A stretch of DNA of 7,443 bases from Candidatus Methylomirabilota bacterium (GTDB lineage: Bacteria; Methylomirabilota; Methylomirabilia; Methylomirabilales; 2-02-FULL-66-22): positions 1 to 7,443 of the forward strand of contig JACQVO010000265.1 in NCBI GenBank assembly GCA_016209725.1, written 5' to 3'. Made by a program: the position numbers and the translations under genes. This document shows positions 1 through 5,506 of the stretch, piece after piece. The notes beneath the pieces were generated by a model. The model saw nothing but the letters and a program-made list of their open reading frames with translations, made no database searches and was not told the origin of the DNA. Position 1 is the stretch's first letter. Every line of letters begins with the position of its first letter.

Positions 1-2
1 GG

Positions 3-272
3 AATCTCTACCTGCGGACCAAGCAGGATCCGGGACGGGCGCGGGAGGTGCTGGAGCAGGCGGTCCGGCAGGGCCCGGCCTCGGCCGAGGTCTGGAATGC
101 GCTGGGCGCCGCGTACGCCCTGCAGGGCGAGTACCAGCGGGCGAAGGAGGCGTGGGAGCAGACCCTGCGCTTGGACCCCGCGCATGCGGGCGCCCGTCGC
201 AACCGGGACCAGGTGGAGGAGGTCCTGGCCCGTCCCGGTGCGGTGGCCCCCGGCCTTCGATTTCCTGATTGA
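3..272 (+). CDS. TPR-repeat protein, C-terminal fragment
   Basis: The reading frame is open from the window edge to TGA at 270-272, giving the last 89 residues of a longer protein. The middle of the fragment carries a clear tetratricopeptide repeat, with the pattern W-N-A-L-G-A-A-Y-A-L-Q-G-E-Y-Q-R-A followed by a second helix ending L-R-L-D-P. An incomplete preceding repeat (A-R-E-V-L-E-Q-A-V) is also visible. TPR units are helix-turn-helix scaffolds for protein binding, so the role depends on the missing N-terminal part. Methionine or GTG codons inside the frame are internal, because homology to the repeat begins before them. The short Pro/Arg-rich tail after the last repeat is typical of a protein end. 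The next gene lies 93 bp downstream on the same strand. No terminator is visible between them. Confidence 0.8.
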   Translation, partial: NLYLRTKQDPGRAREVLEQAVRQGPASAEVWNALGAAYALQGEYQRAKEAWEQTLRLDPAHAGARRNRDQVEEVLARPGAVAPGLRFPD

Positions 273-349
273 CGCCCCGCGCCGGATTGCGTTAAGGTGG
301 CTGTGGCTTTCACGGGTGGGGAAAGGTTCGTGCGACCGGTTAAGTCTTT

Positions 350-368
350 CATCGGGGGTCCACCGATG
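350..368 (+). promoter_or_regulatory. hairpin covering the start codon of the protease-like gene
   Basis: CATCGG at 350-355 is the exact reverse complement of CCGATG at 363-368, with a 7-nt loop. The 3' arm contains the ATG proposed as the start of the downstream gene, and the G-run that serves as Shine-Dalgarno (354-358) lies in the 5' arm and loop. In RNA this could limit translation initiation. The stem is only six pairs, so this is a possibility and not a demonstrated control element. Confidence 0.35.
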
Positions 369-749
369 GGGAAGGTGATGGAACGGATCACGCTCACCAA
401 TGTCTTCGATCCTTCGAAGACCGAGGAGGTCAATGCTGTCATAGACACGGGTGCCACCATGCTCGTGCTCCCCAAGGATCTGGTGGAGCGGCTGGGACTT
501 CGAAAGGTACGCGATGCCCGGGTGAGGTACGCGAATCAGGAAGTCGAAGTGAAATCAATTTACGGTGTCGTTGCCCTGGATATCCAGGGACGCGTCGGCA
601 ATTTCGACGTGCTGGCGGAGGTCGCAGGGTCCCAACCGCTGGTTGGCCAGATTGTCCTGGAGGAGCTTGATTTGGTGATTCACCCCGCGACAAGGCAGCT
701 CACCCCAAATCCCGATTCGCCTGAGATGCCCATGGTGGAGATCCTTTGA
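366..749 (+). CDS. retropepsin-like (clan AA) aspartic protease homologue
   Basis: This encodes a 127-residue protein with the catalytic signature I-D-T-G-A-T at residues 26-31, preceded by the beta-strand V-N-A-V and followed by hydrophobic M-L-V-L-P. Near the C-terminus, L-V-G-Q-I-V-L-E-E-L (about 92-101) matches the hydrophobic-hydrophobic-Gly motif of the retropepsin fold. The L-E-x-L-x-L-V-x-H-P ending resembles the small bacterial and archaeal clan AA family typified by AF_0612. Such proteins are single-domain and would need to dimerise to form an active site; their substrates are unknown. No signal peptide or membrane segment is seen, so it is probably cytoplasmic. ATG 366 was chosen because GGGGG at 354-358 lies seven bases upstream. 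The frame is open back to GTG 297 and there is another ATG at 378. The next gene begins 79 bp downstream. Confidence 0.8.
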   Translation: MGKVMERITLTNVFDPSKTEEVNAVIDTGATMLVLPKDLVERLGLRKVRDARVRYANQEVEVKSIYGVVALDIQGRVGNFDVLAEVAGSQPLVGQIVLEELDLVIHPATRQLTPNPDSPEMPMVEIL

Positions 750-813
750 TCGGATTCCGTGGTCAACGTTCGGGCGCAGGCTGGGTACCGTAGCTGTGAC
801 CTTCGGGAATAGC

Positions 814-821
814 AGGGGAAG
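814..821 (+). promoter_or_regulatory. ribosome binding site fixing the start at 829
   Basis: AGGGGAAG ends seven bases before the first of three consecutive in-frame ATG codons (829, 832, 835). The frame is open upstream to a GTG at 796, but that codon lies before this site and would put charged residues ahead of the signal peptide. The site therefore favours 829. Confidence 0.65.
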
Positions 822-828
822 AATAATA

Positions 829-2694
829 ATGATGATGCAAAGAATGCGGTTGGGGCGCCGGCTGGCAGGTGCAGTCGCGCTGCTTCTTTTCGTGTGGACC
901 GTCCCTGCGGCGGCCCAGGAGGCGGCTTACGGAACGGCTGCCGCGGAGATCGCCGAGCGGATCGCGGCCGCCTTTCCCAAGGTCACCGGTCGGCTCATCG
1001 GGCTGGAGCGGGAGCAGGTGCTCCTCGATCTGGGGGCCAAGGATCAGGTGATCCCGGGTCTGGAGCTCCAGGTCTACCGTGAGGGGCAGGAATTCAAGCA
1101 CCCGTACACCGGCCAGGTTCTGGGAAAACTGGACCGGGATGTCGGCCGCGTGCGGATCCTCGAGGTCCATCCGAATTTCTCGCGGGCCGAGATCATCCAG
1201 CAGGCGGAAGGCACCCTGGTTCAGCAGGGGGATCACGTCCGGGTAACGTCGGCGCGGGTCATCCTGGCCCTGCCGAACGTGGACGTCAGCGATGTGGCCG
1301 GCGCCAATACCCGGTCGGTGACGCGGGACCTCCTCAACGCCCTGGTCAAGACCGGCCGGTTCGAGGTCATGAACGATCAGCGGATCCGGGCGGCGCTCTT
1401 GGAGGAAAAGGTCGGGAATCCGGACCAACTGACGGATCCGGCCGTCCTCAAGGCACTGTACAAGCGGCTGCGGGTCTCGGCGGTGCTGCTTTCGAAGCTC
1501 GGCCTGATGGAGAAAGCCGTCCAGTGGGACGTGCAAGTGGTTTCCACGGTGCGCGGCGACTCCATCACCTTGGCCAGCGCGGAGGTCAAGGGTATCACCC
1601 CGAAGTTCGCCTCGGCCACCGGCCGCGGAAGGGGGTCGTTTGCCGGCGGGCGGGAGGCCCCGCGAATTGACCAGGTGGCGCTGCGCTCGCAGGAGGTCCC
1701 CTTCAAGGGCCAGGCCATGGCCGTGGGGGAGTTGACCGGGGACGGGACCATCAAGCTGGCCCTGTCCGACGGGCAAGGGGTGTACATCTACGATCTGGAC
1801 AAGACGGGGATCAAACAGCTCTGGAGTTATGCCGGGGTGACCACGGACAATATCATCGCCCTGGACGCGGCCGATATCAACAAGAACGGAGTGGCCGAAA
1901 TTTTCGTGACGAACTACACGGCCCACGGCCTGCGCTCCTACGTGCTGGAATACCAGAATGGCAAGTTCGTGAAAGTCTCGGATGAAGTGCCCTTGCACTT
2001 CCGCGTCCTGGCGGGCCCGGATAATACCCCCCAGCTCTATGGCCAGGCGGCGGGCAATGATGCCCCCTTCGATGGCCCCGTCCGCCAGTACACCTGGCAG
2101 GGGAATCGCTACATGCCCGGCGTGGTGGTTCCGCTGCCGAAGGCGTACACCCGGATCTACGGCTTTGCCCTGGCCGACCTGGACGGCGACGGCGCCCCCG
2201 AGATCCTCGTCCTCGACCAGTTGGACCACCTCCGGGTGTACGATCGGGCGGGCGGGGAGTTCTACCGCACCAGCGATCGGTACGGCGGATCGGAGCTTAC
2301 GGTCGAATTCGATCCGAGCCGCGCCGGCGAGAACCCGCGCTCCGGGATCCAGCCGACTCGTCTTGTCCTCCAGGGACGGATGTACTTCCAGGACATCCTC
2401 GGGGAGGGAAAGAAACAGCTTGTCCTCCCGCGGAATGTTCCGTCTACCGGGTACATCTTCCAGACCCGCCTCTATGATAAAGGGAAGATCTTCGGCCTGA
2501 GCTGGGACGGAGTCGGCTTGCAGGTCACCTGGGAGACCCGGGAGCTGGCAGGATACATTGCCGACTTCGCTCTGGTGGATTCGGACGGCAGCGACGGGCG
2601 GAAGTTGGTTCTCCTGGTGGTTCCGACCAATCTGATCGGCATGGGCAAGTCCCGGAGCAACGTGGTGCTCCTGGACCTCCGGCCTTCGGGATAG
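829..2694 (+). CDS. exported FG-GAP/VCBS repeat protein with FlgT/TolB-like N-terminal region
   Basis: This is a 621-residue protein. Residues 1-29 form a signal peptide (basic start, hydrophobic core A-V-A-L-L-L-F-V, cleavage likely after A-A-A before Q30), so it acts in the envelope or outside. Residues 50-140 (G-R-L-I-G-L-E, V-L-L-D-L-G-A-K-D-Q-V-I-P-G-L) resemble the SH3-like domain of FlgT-type proteins. Residues 160-255 (L-L-N-A-L-V-K-T-G-R-F-E-V) resemble the CsgG/TolB-N-like fold. From about 290 come beta-propeller FG-GAP/VCBS units with calcium-loop patterns: 301-312, D-I-N-K-N-G at 349-354, D-L-D-G-D-G at 450-455, a degenerate copy at 522-532 and D-S-D-G-S-D-G at 584-590. VCBS propellers commonly bind ligands or other proteins; the role here is unknown. 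It stands alone, followed by a repeat-rich gap. Domain assignments in the N-terminal half are the least certain. Confidence 0.85.
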   Translation: MMMQRMRLGRRLAGAVALLLFVWTVPAAAQEAAYGTAAAEIAERIAAAFPKVTGRLIGLEREQVLLDLGAKDQVIPGLELQVYREGQEFKHPYTGQVLGKLDRDVGRVRILEVHPNFSRAEIIQQAEGTLVQQGDHVRVTSARVILALPNVDVSDVAGANTRSVTRDLLNALVKTGRFEVMNDQRIRAALLEEKVGNPDQLTDPAVLKALYKRLRVSAVLLSKLGLMEKAVQWDVQVVSTVRGDSITLASAEVKGITPKFASATGRGRGSFAGGREAPRIDQVALRSQEVPFKGQAMAVGELTGDGTIKLALSDGQGVYIYDLDKTGIKQLWSYAGVTTDNIIALDAADINKNGVAEIFVTNYTAHGLRSYVLEYQNGKFVKVSDEVPLHFRVLAGPDNTPQLYGQAAGNDAPFDGPVRQYTWQGNRYMPGVVVPLPKAYTRIYGFALADLDGDGAPEILVLDQLDHLRVYDRAGGEFYRTSDRYGGSELTVEFDPSRAGENPRSGIQPTRLVLQGRMYFQDILGEGKKQLVLPRNVPSTGYIFQTRLYDKGKIFGLSWDGVGLQVTWETRELAGYIADFALVDSDGSDGRKLVLLVVPTNLIGMGKSRSNVVLLDLRPSG

Positions 2695-2723
2695 TGTGGT
2701 GACTCTCAAATCCCTTTACTATT

Positions 2724-2789
2724 CCGTTCACCCTGAGAGCTTGTCGAAGGGGCCGGAATCCGGGCTTCGACAAGCTCAGCCCGAACGGG
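2724..2789. repeat. REP-like inverted pair, copy 1
   Basis: Two REP-type units face each other. The left unit begins CCGTTCACCCTGAG and ends TTGTCGAAGG (2724-2750). The right unit (2763-2789) is its reverse complement in degenerate form, starting GGCTTCGACAAGCTCAG and ending CCGAACGGG. The core TTGTCGAAG / CTTCGACAA is exact. The sequence belongs to a widespread environmental palindromic repeat whose chance translations include peptides such as V-R-P-E-R-V-E-G. It can form a long hairpin just after the VCBS gene and could stabilise the transcript end or act as a weak terminator. Confidence 0.8.
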
Positions 2790-2840
2790 CTTCATGTAAG
2801 GCCATTTCTGACTCAGTACACTAGAGCCCTCCGGGCAAAT

Positions 2841-2926
2841 GGAATTTCGAACGTCGAATGCCGAATCTTGAATTTCGAAGTTCCTCGGGATGAGCAATCC
2901 GAAATCCGCAATCCGAATTCCGAAAT
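2841..2926. repeat. short degenerate AT-rich tandem repeat block
   Basis: The block is built of 7-9-bp units such as AATTTCGAA, GTCGAATG, CCGAATC, then AATCCGAA, ATCCGC, AATCCGAATTCCGAAAT. It is markedly less GC-rich than the neighbouring genes. GGAATTTCGAA (2841-2851) and TTCGAAGTTCC (2874-2884) form an inverted repeat with one mismatch. Units of this kind recur in intergenic DNA of many uncultured bacteria. Function is unknown, and no coding potential is seen. Confidence 0.65.
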
Positions 2927-3096
2927 GACAAGGGTTGTGGCCCTGCCGCAGTAGTCTGTGTGTCGTGGGCGCCACATTCTGCGAGGGCCCCCAGAGGGCG
3001 AGGTCTCCGTAACCCTCGAAATTCCGGTGGATTTGTCCTGCGCTCCGGCGTGGCATGGGTACTGCACTAACTTGGTACGCTCCGGCGAAAAAATAG

Positions 3097-3124
3097 TTGA
3101 CAAGGCTGTCCGCTACTTGATAAG
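3097..3124 (+). promoter_or_regulatory. sigma70-like promoter of the porin gene
   Basis: A perfect -35 hexamer TTGACA lies at 3097-3102. GATAAG at 3119-3124 after a 16-bp spacer matches TATAAT at four of six positions. Transcription would begin near 3131, leaving a leader of about 280 nt before the porin start. Confidence 0.55.
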
Positions 3125-3170
3125 GTCCCCCGCGTTAATCGGGCCTTGTAAATCGTTGGGTTGAAGGCAA

Positions 3171-3187
3171 GGTCGCCGCAGGCGACC
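3171..3187 (+). other. perfect hairpin in the porin leader
   Basis: GGTCGCC, loop GCA, GGCGACC. The stem is all paired and G/C-rich. No T-run follows, so it is not an intrinsic terminator; it may stabilise or pause the leader RNA. Confidence 0.5.
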
Positions 3188-3208
3188 CGCGAGTAACTCC
3201 GAATCACG

Positions 3209-3225
3209 GGTCCTGGCCGGTCAGG
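3209..3225. repeat. 17-bp palindromic motif, copy 1
   Basis: GGTCCTGGCCGGTCAGG is an imperfect palindrome (CCTGGC facing GTCAGG). It agrees at 15 of 17 positions with the motif at 7363-7379. Both copies lie upstream of a gene start, which could mean a shared regulator site or a small dispersed repeat. Confidence 0.4.
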
Positions 3226-3396
3226 AATCAGCAGCCAGTAGTCAGCCTGGAGGTGAGGGCTGAAGGCGGGCGGCTGAGCGTTGACGGCCAGACGCATACC
3301 CGAAGAAAAAGGGGGGATGTGGAGCCACAGAAGCGCTGCTTTCTCTTGGGGATTACCAGAAGGTCCACACGGATCGAAAAGCATCGAGCTTGAAAC

Positions 3397-3402
3397 GGAG
3401 GG
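3397..3402 (+). promoter_or_regulatory. ribosome binding site of the porin gene
   Basis: GGAGGG ends seven bases before ATG 3410. It decides that start over the upstream in-frame GTG at 3281, which would place 43 non-hydrophobic residues ahead of the signal peptide. Confidence 0.75.
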
Positions 3403-3409
3403 TAACCTG

Positions 3410-4867
3410 ATGAGAAAGTTTTTGTGGGTGGTGGCTGTGGGGGCGCTGGTCTTCGCCATGGCCGCGCCAGCCATGGCGTTGGATTTCAAGTTCGGCTCGG
3501 AGTATCGGGTTCGATTCACGACGGGCGTGAATAACGGTTTCGTTGACGCGCCAGGCACGAACGCCCGCAGCATTCACCTTCGCGTCCGCCCGCGGTTCGA
3601 TGTCAGCGACGACAATGGAAATATCCAGGCCACCTTGCGGCTGGAGATCGGTGACGTGGAGTTCGGGAACGGCGGCGGCGCCAGCGGGGAGACGAACGGT
3701 GTCTCCCTCTCGGGTGGAAGTGCCCGCGTAGGCCCCGGCGCCGGCGGCTCTTTCGGCAACGACGGCGTGAACGTCGAGACCAAGTGGGCGTACATTGACT
3801 GGATGATGCCGTTCGGCATCCCGCTCCGCGTACGGGCCGGCGCCCAGCCCTGGTTCCTGCCCAAGGGCCTCCTCGTGGACGACGACGCCTATGGCATCCG
3901 GGCCTATGGGAAGGTCAATCCGGTCAGCTACGAGGCGTTCTGGTACCGCTTGAGCGGCGGTCCGAACCGGACTGCGGTCCCAGCGGCGGGCACCGCCGGC
4001 GTGGTAACCACTTCCAATCTGCTCGACAACAACTACGACATCTACGGCGGGAAGCTTGACGTGGCCATCATGCCGTGGCTGAACCCCGGTGTGTACTACT
4101 TCTACGCCGACAACCGCGTCAACTGCACCGGAGAGCCGGGTGCGGGCACGCCAGCCTGCGCAGACCGGGTGCGAGAGGGCCACTACGTGGGTGTCACCGT
4201 GACCGGCAAGGTCGGGATCGTGTCGTATGATGTTGACTGGGCGTACGGCACTGCCGATGGTGGACCGACCGGCGCCTTGGGTGGCGCGGCGACTCCAATC
4301 AAGGTCAAGGGCTGGGCAGCCGACGCCGCGGTGCACTTCCCGCTCGGGCCCGTCACGATCAACATAGCCGGCTCCTACGGAACCGGTGACAAGCGGGACG
4401 GCGGTGACAGCGAGGCCTTCCCGAGCCTGGCGGCGTCCTGGAACGGTCCGGGCGGCGGCTTCGAGATGATCGGAAGCGGCGGCCCGTTTGACCAGATCGA
4501 GTTCACGCAGGACAGCCCGGTGAACCTCTGGACGATCGGTGGCTGGGTGACCTACAACCCGGTGAAGGCGCTGACCCTCAAGGCCGGCGCTGCCTATGCC
4601 GGCTTCTCGAGGACGAACGGGAACTGCGCCAATGCGGGCGGTGGCCTGTCCGGAAGCTGCTTCGGCCCCAGCTACACGAGGCTGTCGAACGCTGCGCCCC
4701 CAGCCGGGAATGGCACGGCCGAGGACAGCTTGGGCACCGAGGTGCACCTCCGGGCGGATTACGAGATCTGGACCGGATTCAAGCTGCAGGGCCAGGCCGG
4801 CTGGCTTATCCCGTCCTCCGGGGACACCGCAGCCGAGTACGTCTTCCAGATGTACTACAACTTCTAG
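3410..4867 (+). CDS. porin-like outer-membrane beta-barrel protein
   Basis: This is a 485-residue precursor. Residues 1-23 are a signal peptide (M-R-K-F, hydrophobic core, A-M-A-L with cleavage before L24). The mature protein shows alternating-residue amphipathic strands (for example F-K-F-G-S-E-Y-R-V-R-F and I-Q-A-T-L-R-L-E-I), aromatic girdles, and Gly/Asn-rich loops. It ends Y-V-F-Q-M-Y-Y-N-F; a terminal Phe is the classic BAM-complex insertion signal. Two loops each hold a C-x10-C pair (C239/C250 and C406/C417), probably disulfides on exposed loops. The size and strand pattern fit a 16-18-strand porin; substrate specificity cannot be told from sequence. It is a single-gene transcription unit with its own promoter, a long leader and a strong terminator, as expected for an abundant envelope protein. 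I do not recognise a named family with certainty. Confidence 0.85.
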   Translation: MRKFLWVVAVGALVFAMAAPAMALDFKFGSEYRVRFTTGVNNGFVDAPGTNARSIHLRVRPRFDVSDDNGNIQATLRLEIGDVEFGNGGGASGETNGVSLSGGSARVGPGAGGSFGNDGVNVETKWAYIDWMMPFGIPLRVRAGAQPWFLPKGLLVDDDAYGIRAYGKVNPVSYEAFWYRLSGGPNRTAVPAAGTAGVVTTSNLLDNNYDIYGGKLDVAIMPWLNPGVYYFYADNRVNCTGEPGAGTPACADRVREGHYVGVTVTGKVGIVSYDVDWAYGTADGGPTGALGGAATPIKVKGWAADAAVHFPLGPVTINIAGSYGTGDKRDGGDSEAFPSLAASWNGPGGGFEMIGSGGPFDQIEFTQDSPVNLWTIGGWVTYNPVKALTLKAGAAYAGFSRTNGNCANAGGGLSGSCFGPSYTRLSNAAPPAGNGTAEDSLGTEVHLRADYEIWTGFKLQGQAGWLIPSSGDTAAEYVFQMYYNF

Positions 4868-4887
4868 CTGTAGATCCTGTCGTTCTG

Positions 4888-4924
4888 AAAAAGCCCCAGG
4901 GGAGCGATCCCCTGGGGCTTTTTT
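4888..4924 (+). terminator. intrinsic terminator after the porin gene
   Basis: A perfect 10-bp stem GCCCCAGGGG (4893-4902) and CCCCTGGGGC (4909-4918) closes a 6-nt AGCGAT loop, followed by six T residues (4919-4924). Five A residues precede the stem, so it could also terminate transcription from the opposite strand. It starts 20 bases after the porin stop codon. Confidence 0.95.
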
Positions 4925-4975
4925 GTGCCCAACCATTCAACGGCTTGGAGATGAAACGCCGCCGGACACCCTCGT

Positions 4976-5004
4976 TTGACGCTCGCAACCGGGTATGGTA
5001 TAGA
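4976..5004 (+). promoter_or_regulatory. promoter giving a leaderless transcript of the coiled-coil gene
   Basis: TTGACG (4976-4981, five of six matches) and TATAGA (4999-5004, four of six) are separated by exactly 17 bp. Transcription should start about seven bases after the -10 box, at or next to ATG 5012. No Shine-Dalgarno sequence lies before that ATG. The TTG that could be read as an upstream start is therefore the -35 box. Confidence 0.65.
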
Positions 5005-5011
5005 TCTTTCC

Positions 5012-5386
5012 ATGGAACCTGCCGAAGTCACCCACCTGTTACGGACGGAGCTGCCCAAGGTCCTCCGCGAGCACCCCGAGGTGCGCCATGAGGTCTTGGG
5101 CATCATGCTGGAAACCTTCCCGTCCCGGCAAGAGTTTGCACAAATGCTGGACGAGCTCCGGGCCTTCCGGGAGGACACAAATCGGAGGTCCGAGGAGCTC
5201 CGGCAGGACATGAACCGCCGCTTCGAGGCCGTGGACCAGCGCTTCGGGACCATCATTGCTGAATTTAGATCTCAGCGACTGCATCTTTCGCGGCTGGCGG
5301 GCAGGCTGGGTCATGGCCTGGGGATTCGGTCAATCGTGCGGGCCCGGATCGAACCAGACGAGTCAATTGTCTCCCTTCTCGAGTGA
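5012..5386 (+). CDS. coiled-coil protein, truncated DUF3782-like family member
   Basis: This encodes a 124-residue soluble protein. Residues 1-40 (L-L-R-T-E-L-P-K-V-L-R-E-H-P-E-V, then L-E-T-F-P-S-R) resemble the N-terminal part of DUF3782-like proteins. Residues 41-90 form a charged coiled coil with the repeated pattern N-R-R-S-E-E-L / N-R-R-F-E-A-V-D-Q-R-F. Residues 91-113 (L-S-R-L-A-G-R-L-G-H-G-L) match the link that in that family leads to a PD-(D/E)XK nuclease-like domain. Here the frame stops soon after, and no such domain follows in any frame before the next gene. It may be a remnant or a stand-alone short form. ATG 5012 was chosen because the upstream TTG at 4976 lies in the promoter. 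It has its own promoter and sits between the porin terminator and the toxin-antitoxin operon. The family assignment is from recall. Confidence 0.65.
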   Translation: MEPAEVTHLLRTELPKVLREHPEVRHEVLGIMLETFPSRQEFAQMLDELRAFREDTNRRSEELRQDMNRRFEAVDQRFGTIIAEFRSQRLHLSRLAGRLGHGLGIRSIVRARIEPDESIVSLLE

Positions 5387-5436
5387 CCTCGCTTAGGTGA
5401 CTACCCGCCTTCCGATGCGATCGAAGCTGCACTCTC

Positions 5437-5465
5437 TTGACACCCTGGCCACGAGCCTTCATACT
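5437..5465 (+). promoter_or_regulatory. promoter of the toxin-antitoxin operon
   Basis: A perfect TTGACA (5437-5442) and CATACT (5460-5465, four of six matches) are separated by 17 bp. Transcription would start near 5472, giving a leader of about 35 nt that contains a strong ribosome binding site. Confidence 0.7.
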
Positions 5466-5469
5466 GAAG
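5457..5469. promoter_or_regulatory. candidate autoregulatory operator over the -10 box
   Basis: CTTCATACTGAAG is a perfect 5-bp inverted repeat with a 3-bp centre, and it overlaps the -10 box. Phd/YefM antitoxins and their toxin complexes typically repress their own promoter through palindromes in this position. The arms are short, so the call is tentative. Confidence 0.45.
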
Positions 5470-5492
5470 TTAATCAACGTTCCTCAACGACG

Positions 5493-5501
5493 AAAGGAGG
5501 T
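5493..5501 (+). promoter_or_regulatory. strong ribosome binding site deciding the GTG start
   Basis: AAAGGAGGT is a near-complete match to the anti-Shine-Dalgarno complement, five bases before GTG 5507. It supports GTG as the antitoxin start, with no nearby competing ATG. A strong site on the antitoxin fits the need for more antitoxin than toxin. Confidence 0.8.
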
Positions 5502-5506
5502 CGCCT

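Larger units (their letters stand above)
2695..3096. other. non-coding, repeat-bearing gap after the VCBS gene
   Basis: No convincing gene is present. The stretch holds a REP-like inverted pair (2724-2789), a block of short degenerate repeats (2841-2926), then about 170 bp with no recognisable signal up to the porin promoter. The open frames on both strands here read through the repeats and have no good ribosome binding sites. No classical intrinsic terminator follows the stop at 2694; the REP hairpin may serve instead. Confidence 0.65.
3131..3409 (+). other. long 5' leader of the porin mRNA
   Basis: This stretch between the predicted transcription start and the porin ATG has no supported gene. 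It contains a perfect 7-bp stem with 3-nt loop (GGTCGCC at 3171-3177, GGCGACC at 3181-3187), a 17-bp palindromic motif at 3209-3225, and a CAG-rich stretch (about 3226-3250). It does not match a riboswitch class that I recognise. An in-frame GTG at 3281 would extend the porin upstream but lies far from the ribosome binding site. Confidence 0.45.

Noticed and set aside
763..2709. 648-codon open frame on the minus strand opposite the VCBS gene
   Set aside because: It mirrors the + strand gene almost exactly, lacks recognisable domains, and is explained by strong G/C codon bias removing stops on the opposite strand. The + strand product has a signal peptide, a ribosome binding site and family motifs.
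2706..3056. 116-codon minus-strand frame
   Set aside because: It translates the REP pair and short-repeat block; its R-A-E-L-V-E-A and S-T-S-S-Q-G-E-R segments are typical chance translations of this repeat family.
2958..3164. 68-codon + strand frame in the gap before the porin
   Set aside because: It runs through the predicted porin promoter, has no ribosome binding site and shows no protein-like pattern.
3281..3409. GTG start extending the porin by 43 residues
   Set aside because: It would bury the signal peptide and ignores the GGAGGG seven bases before ATG 3410.
3454..3478. Perfect 9-bp inverted repeat CGCCATGGC / GCCATGGCG in the porin signal-peptide region
   Set aside because: It is produced by two copies of the A-M-A codon string around the signal peptidase site; coincidence of coding is the simplest explanation.
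3353..4936. 527-codon open frame on the minus strand opposite the porin gene
   Set aside because: Same codon-bias shadow. It would start inside or beyond the terminator and has no family features, while the + strand protein is a clear outer-membrane barrel.
4976..5011. TTG start extending the coiled-coil protein by 12 residues
   Set aside because: The TTG is part of a -35 box and the added residues cover the promoter. There is no ribosome binding site before it.
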